A stretch of DNA of 64,000 nucleotides from Tetrahymena elliotti 4EA (Eukaryota; Ciliophora; Oligohymenophorea; Hymenostomatida; Tetrahymenidae): NCBI GenBank assembly GCA_000231825.2, contig JH720365.1, forward strand, positions 124,001-188,000, read 5' to 3'. Positions 61,820-64,000 of this stretch are shown one piece after another; position 1 is the first letter of the stretch; each line of letters opens with the position of its first letter. The position numbers were made by a program, and so were the translations under genes. The notes beneath the pieces are model-generated. The model ran no database searches and was not told where the DNA came from. It saw only the letters and a list, made by a program, of their open reading frames with translations.

Positions 61820-64000
61820 ATGGAAGACAACTCTTACCTGCTGAATGCTTTCCTGGGTGAAAAATTTTTTAAAAATAGTGAATTCTTCCTATATACTGAT
61901 TTGAAGCTGGGAGCAGAACAATTTGGGTCTGAAACAAAATTAGAAAGTATTGAAATAGAAGAAACAAAGTAGGAAAAATTCCAAGCATTAAATTCTCCTC
62001 TAAAAACTTCTATTTTTTACTAAGACAGTGAGGACTCTACCCCTGCCTAAAAAAACGAATAATTTTACTGTTCTGATAATGTATTTATTGACTTTTTAGA
62101 TATCCTAAAAGTTTAAGGGATAGAAGATACTTGCGTTTAATACCATTTCAATCAAATTTTCTCAGCTCTTCTTGCTTTTAAACCTGAAACTGTAAACTTT
62201 TAATTTTTACCATAAAATAACTTAAATCTAATTTTTAGTAAAGTTAAATAAGAAATCATTTTAATTTTTTATTTTTAAAAATGTTTTTTATGTTTAAAGC
62301 CCAATTCTAAAACCAAGTATTTTTAGATATAAAATTTATCATGCAAATTTCTAAAAATTTATATGCTTATTCTTATTCAAAAAAGGTTCAATCTCTAGTG
62401 CTTGAAAAACATTAAAATGAATAGTTACTAAGTTATGTGTATAAGTATATTGGAGATTTTGATATTTCAGATGTAATAGAAAAAATTTGCTTTTAGCTTT
62501 ATGAACCTAGCGAAAATATTGCAATCGATTATTTAAGAAGACAGGAAGGATCGATTATAAAAATCATTAATGAACTGCTAGATTTGATTAGCATTAATAC
62601 CGATGAGTTTGATCTCAAAAGTATATGCAGGATGATTAAAAATATTATCAAGAAATCTTATGCTCATAGCCATTCATAGACTTTTATCAAGTTTTCAAAT
62701 ATTATTTTTGCTTAGTCTAGGGTAGAGGTGTATATAAATATTCTTATAAATTCAAAATCTACTTTAGCAGTTTGCGAAATAGCTTAGTTATTTATATCTG
62801 CTCTACAATTTATTTAGCAAAATATAAATGAGTCAGATTAAAAACTCAATTCTCCCAAACACTTTCAATGTAAATGAAATTTCTTATATTTGATGATGAA
62901 TTATCAAAAATGATAGAATAAATTAATTTTATTAATAAAAAAGAATAATTTGAAAAAATATGGCTATAAAGTTTAATTTAAAATCTGAGAAGAATTAAAG
63001 AAAAGAAATTAGAATACGTAGATGCAAAAAAGACGCTCATGACATAATTTGAATAAACTATTTAAATATTTGGAAATGATAAATTATGCATTATCGATTT
63101 GGTATTTGAAATGGTAAAACTCAATGATCCTAATATAGTCAATGAAATTATCATGTAAGACTATCCTCAACTGATATTCGTAAATGTTTTTTTTATTCGG
63201 AATATAATTCTGTAACAAAAACCAATTATCAAATTAATCTATTTTGTTTGATTTAGATCTTATTTATTCAGTTTACTTTATTAAACAAAATTAAATTTAT
63301 TAAAAAAGTCTTTCCTTTTTGAATATGATTGGAATAATCTTCTCCATGAAAAAATCTATTCCATGATAAACTATTTGGTTAATTCTGTAATAGGCTCCTA
63401 ACACTCTAGCTAATTTACAGATAATCATAGCTTTATTCTTCTAAAAGATGTAATTTAGAATTTCTTTAAACTTTCTTTCTTTATTTGTATAACATAAATA
63501 TTTCAGCTTATAACAAATGTTGAGGTGTACAAAAAGATTCGTAAGGCTTAATCGGATGATACAGTTATACTTAGCGTAAAAAGAATTCAAATTAAAAAAC
63601 CAAATATGGCTTTTATCATAAAAATTGCTGAGTGTCTTGAGAAGTTAAGATAAGAAGTACCTGAAGTAAATTAAATGCTGGAAGCAATGTAAAGTCTATA
63701 AAAAGGTAAAAAAACTAAATATTTTATGAGGGTAATTTTGAAAAATAATTAATTGATATTAAAAAGAAAAATGGGAAGATTTTTGTAGAAATTTCCTGAA
63801 GAAAAACCTCGATTTGCAGAAAGTATAGCTAGGACAATATGATAAATAGCGCGACATTATATAAGAGAGCAATTTTACAGAAGGAAAATTTATTAAATAA
63901 TCAAATAATTCCAAAAAGCTTGCTGAAAGATTTAGAAAGAATAGTGGGAAAGATATGAGCCTATTTGTCTTAAATCCATCCAATAAAAAATTTTCTACAG
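61820..64000 (+). CDS. SAPS-domain protein (PP6 regulatory subunit family), 3' truncated by window
   Basis: Exons 61820-62191, 62386-62869, 62917-63179, 63309-63449, 63507-63705 and 63767 to beyond 64000. All phases match (0, 1, 0, 0, 1). Order of SAPS-type landmarks: QIFSALLAFKPETVQSLVLE, then a helix pair ending IGDFDISDVIEKICFQL, an AIDYLRRQEG-KIINELLDL block, then FEYDWNNLLHEKIYSMINYL (compare the family's YPWNNFLH), FILLKDLITNVEVYKKI and WEDFCRNFLKKNLDLQ. Proteins of this family bind the catalytic subunit of Ser/Thr phosphatase PP6 and direct it to substrates; a phosphatase scaffold role here is inferred. The start ATG 61820 lacks competitors. The C-terminus, usually disordered, lies outside the window. 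Confidence 0.85.

Noticed and set aside
1..64000. Telomeric C4A2/G4T2 repeats, transposon ends, CRISPR arrays
   Set aside because: None seen; the window looks internal to a chromosome.

Overview
The window looks like macronuclear DNA of an oligohymenophorean ciliate, most like Tetrahymena. It is very AT-rich. Long reading frames are open only when TAA and TAG are read as glutamine, and every gene I could close ends at TGA. Introns are AT-rich GT...AG (mostly GTAA or GTAT at the 5' side, 35 to about 510 nt). There are no bacterial-style operons or ribosome binding sites, no tRNA or rRNA gene that I can defend, no telomeric repeats and no transposon. I rebuilt 15 protein genes by following the reading phase through every intron. 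In the genes closed at both ends the exon lengths sum to a multiple of three.

Layout. 0.1-3.35 kb (+): Ser/Thr protein kinase. 4.55-8.14 kb (+): single-exon membrane RING-H2 protein. 9.58-16.28 kb (-): very large JADE/BRPF-like PHD plus extended-PHD protein. 17.5-22.2 kb (-): a second extended-PHD-like protein with a huge Gln-rich tail. 24.5-26.4 kb (-): type I membrane protein with an EGF-like motif. 27.9-28.9 kb (+): SPA17-like RIIa/IQ protein. 30.2-37.2 kb (+): K+ channel with a cyclic-nucleotide-binding-like domain and a tail of about 1,350 residues. 38.8-45.1 kb (+): 16-exon membrane PAS protein of the tiny-macrocysts (tmcB-like) family. 46.0-47.0 kb (+): ubiquitin E2 variant (Mms2/UEV1). 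48.3-50.5 kb (-): class I glutamine-amidotransferase-like protein. 51.4-52.6 kb (+): DUF218/YdcF-like protein. 53.0-53.5 kb (+): EF-hand protein. 54.4-56.8 kb (-): IQ plus ankyrin-repeat protein. 57.0-59.1 kb (-): unrecognised protein. 61.8 kb to the window end (+): SAPS-domain protein (PP6 regulatory subunit family), cut by the window edge.

Themes. Two adjacent minus-strand genes (9.6-22.2 kb) both carry extended-PHD-type zinc modules with Gln/Asn-rich regions and are probably chromatin readers. A calcium, cilia and membrane-signalling group (RIIa/IQ protein, EF-hand protein, IQ-ankyrin protein, K+ channel, PAS membrane protein, kinase) fills much of the rest, as is common in ciliates. A ubiquitin link is given by the RING-H2 protein and the E2 variant. 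These are co-locations and do not show a common pathway.

Intergenic DNA is extremely AT-rich, with scattered tetranucleotide runs and one diverged tandem array of about 200-bp units at 53.6-54.4 kb. I found no clear previously undescribed multi-gene system. The most unusual items are the split extended-PHD finger, the adjacent ePHD/Q-rich gene, the four-nucleotide first coding exon of the UEV gene, and the 200-bp array.
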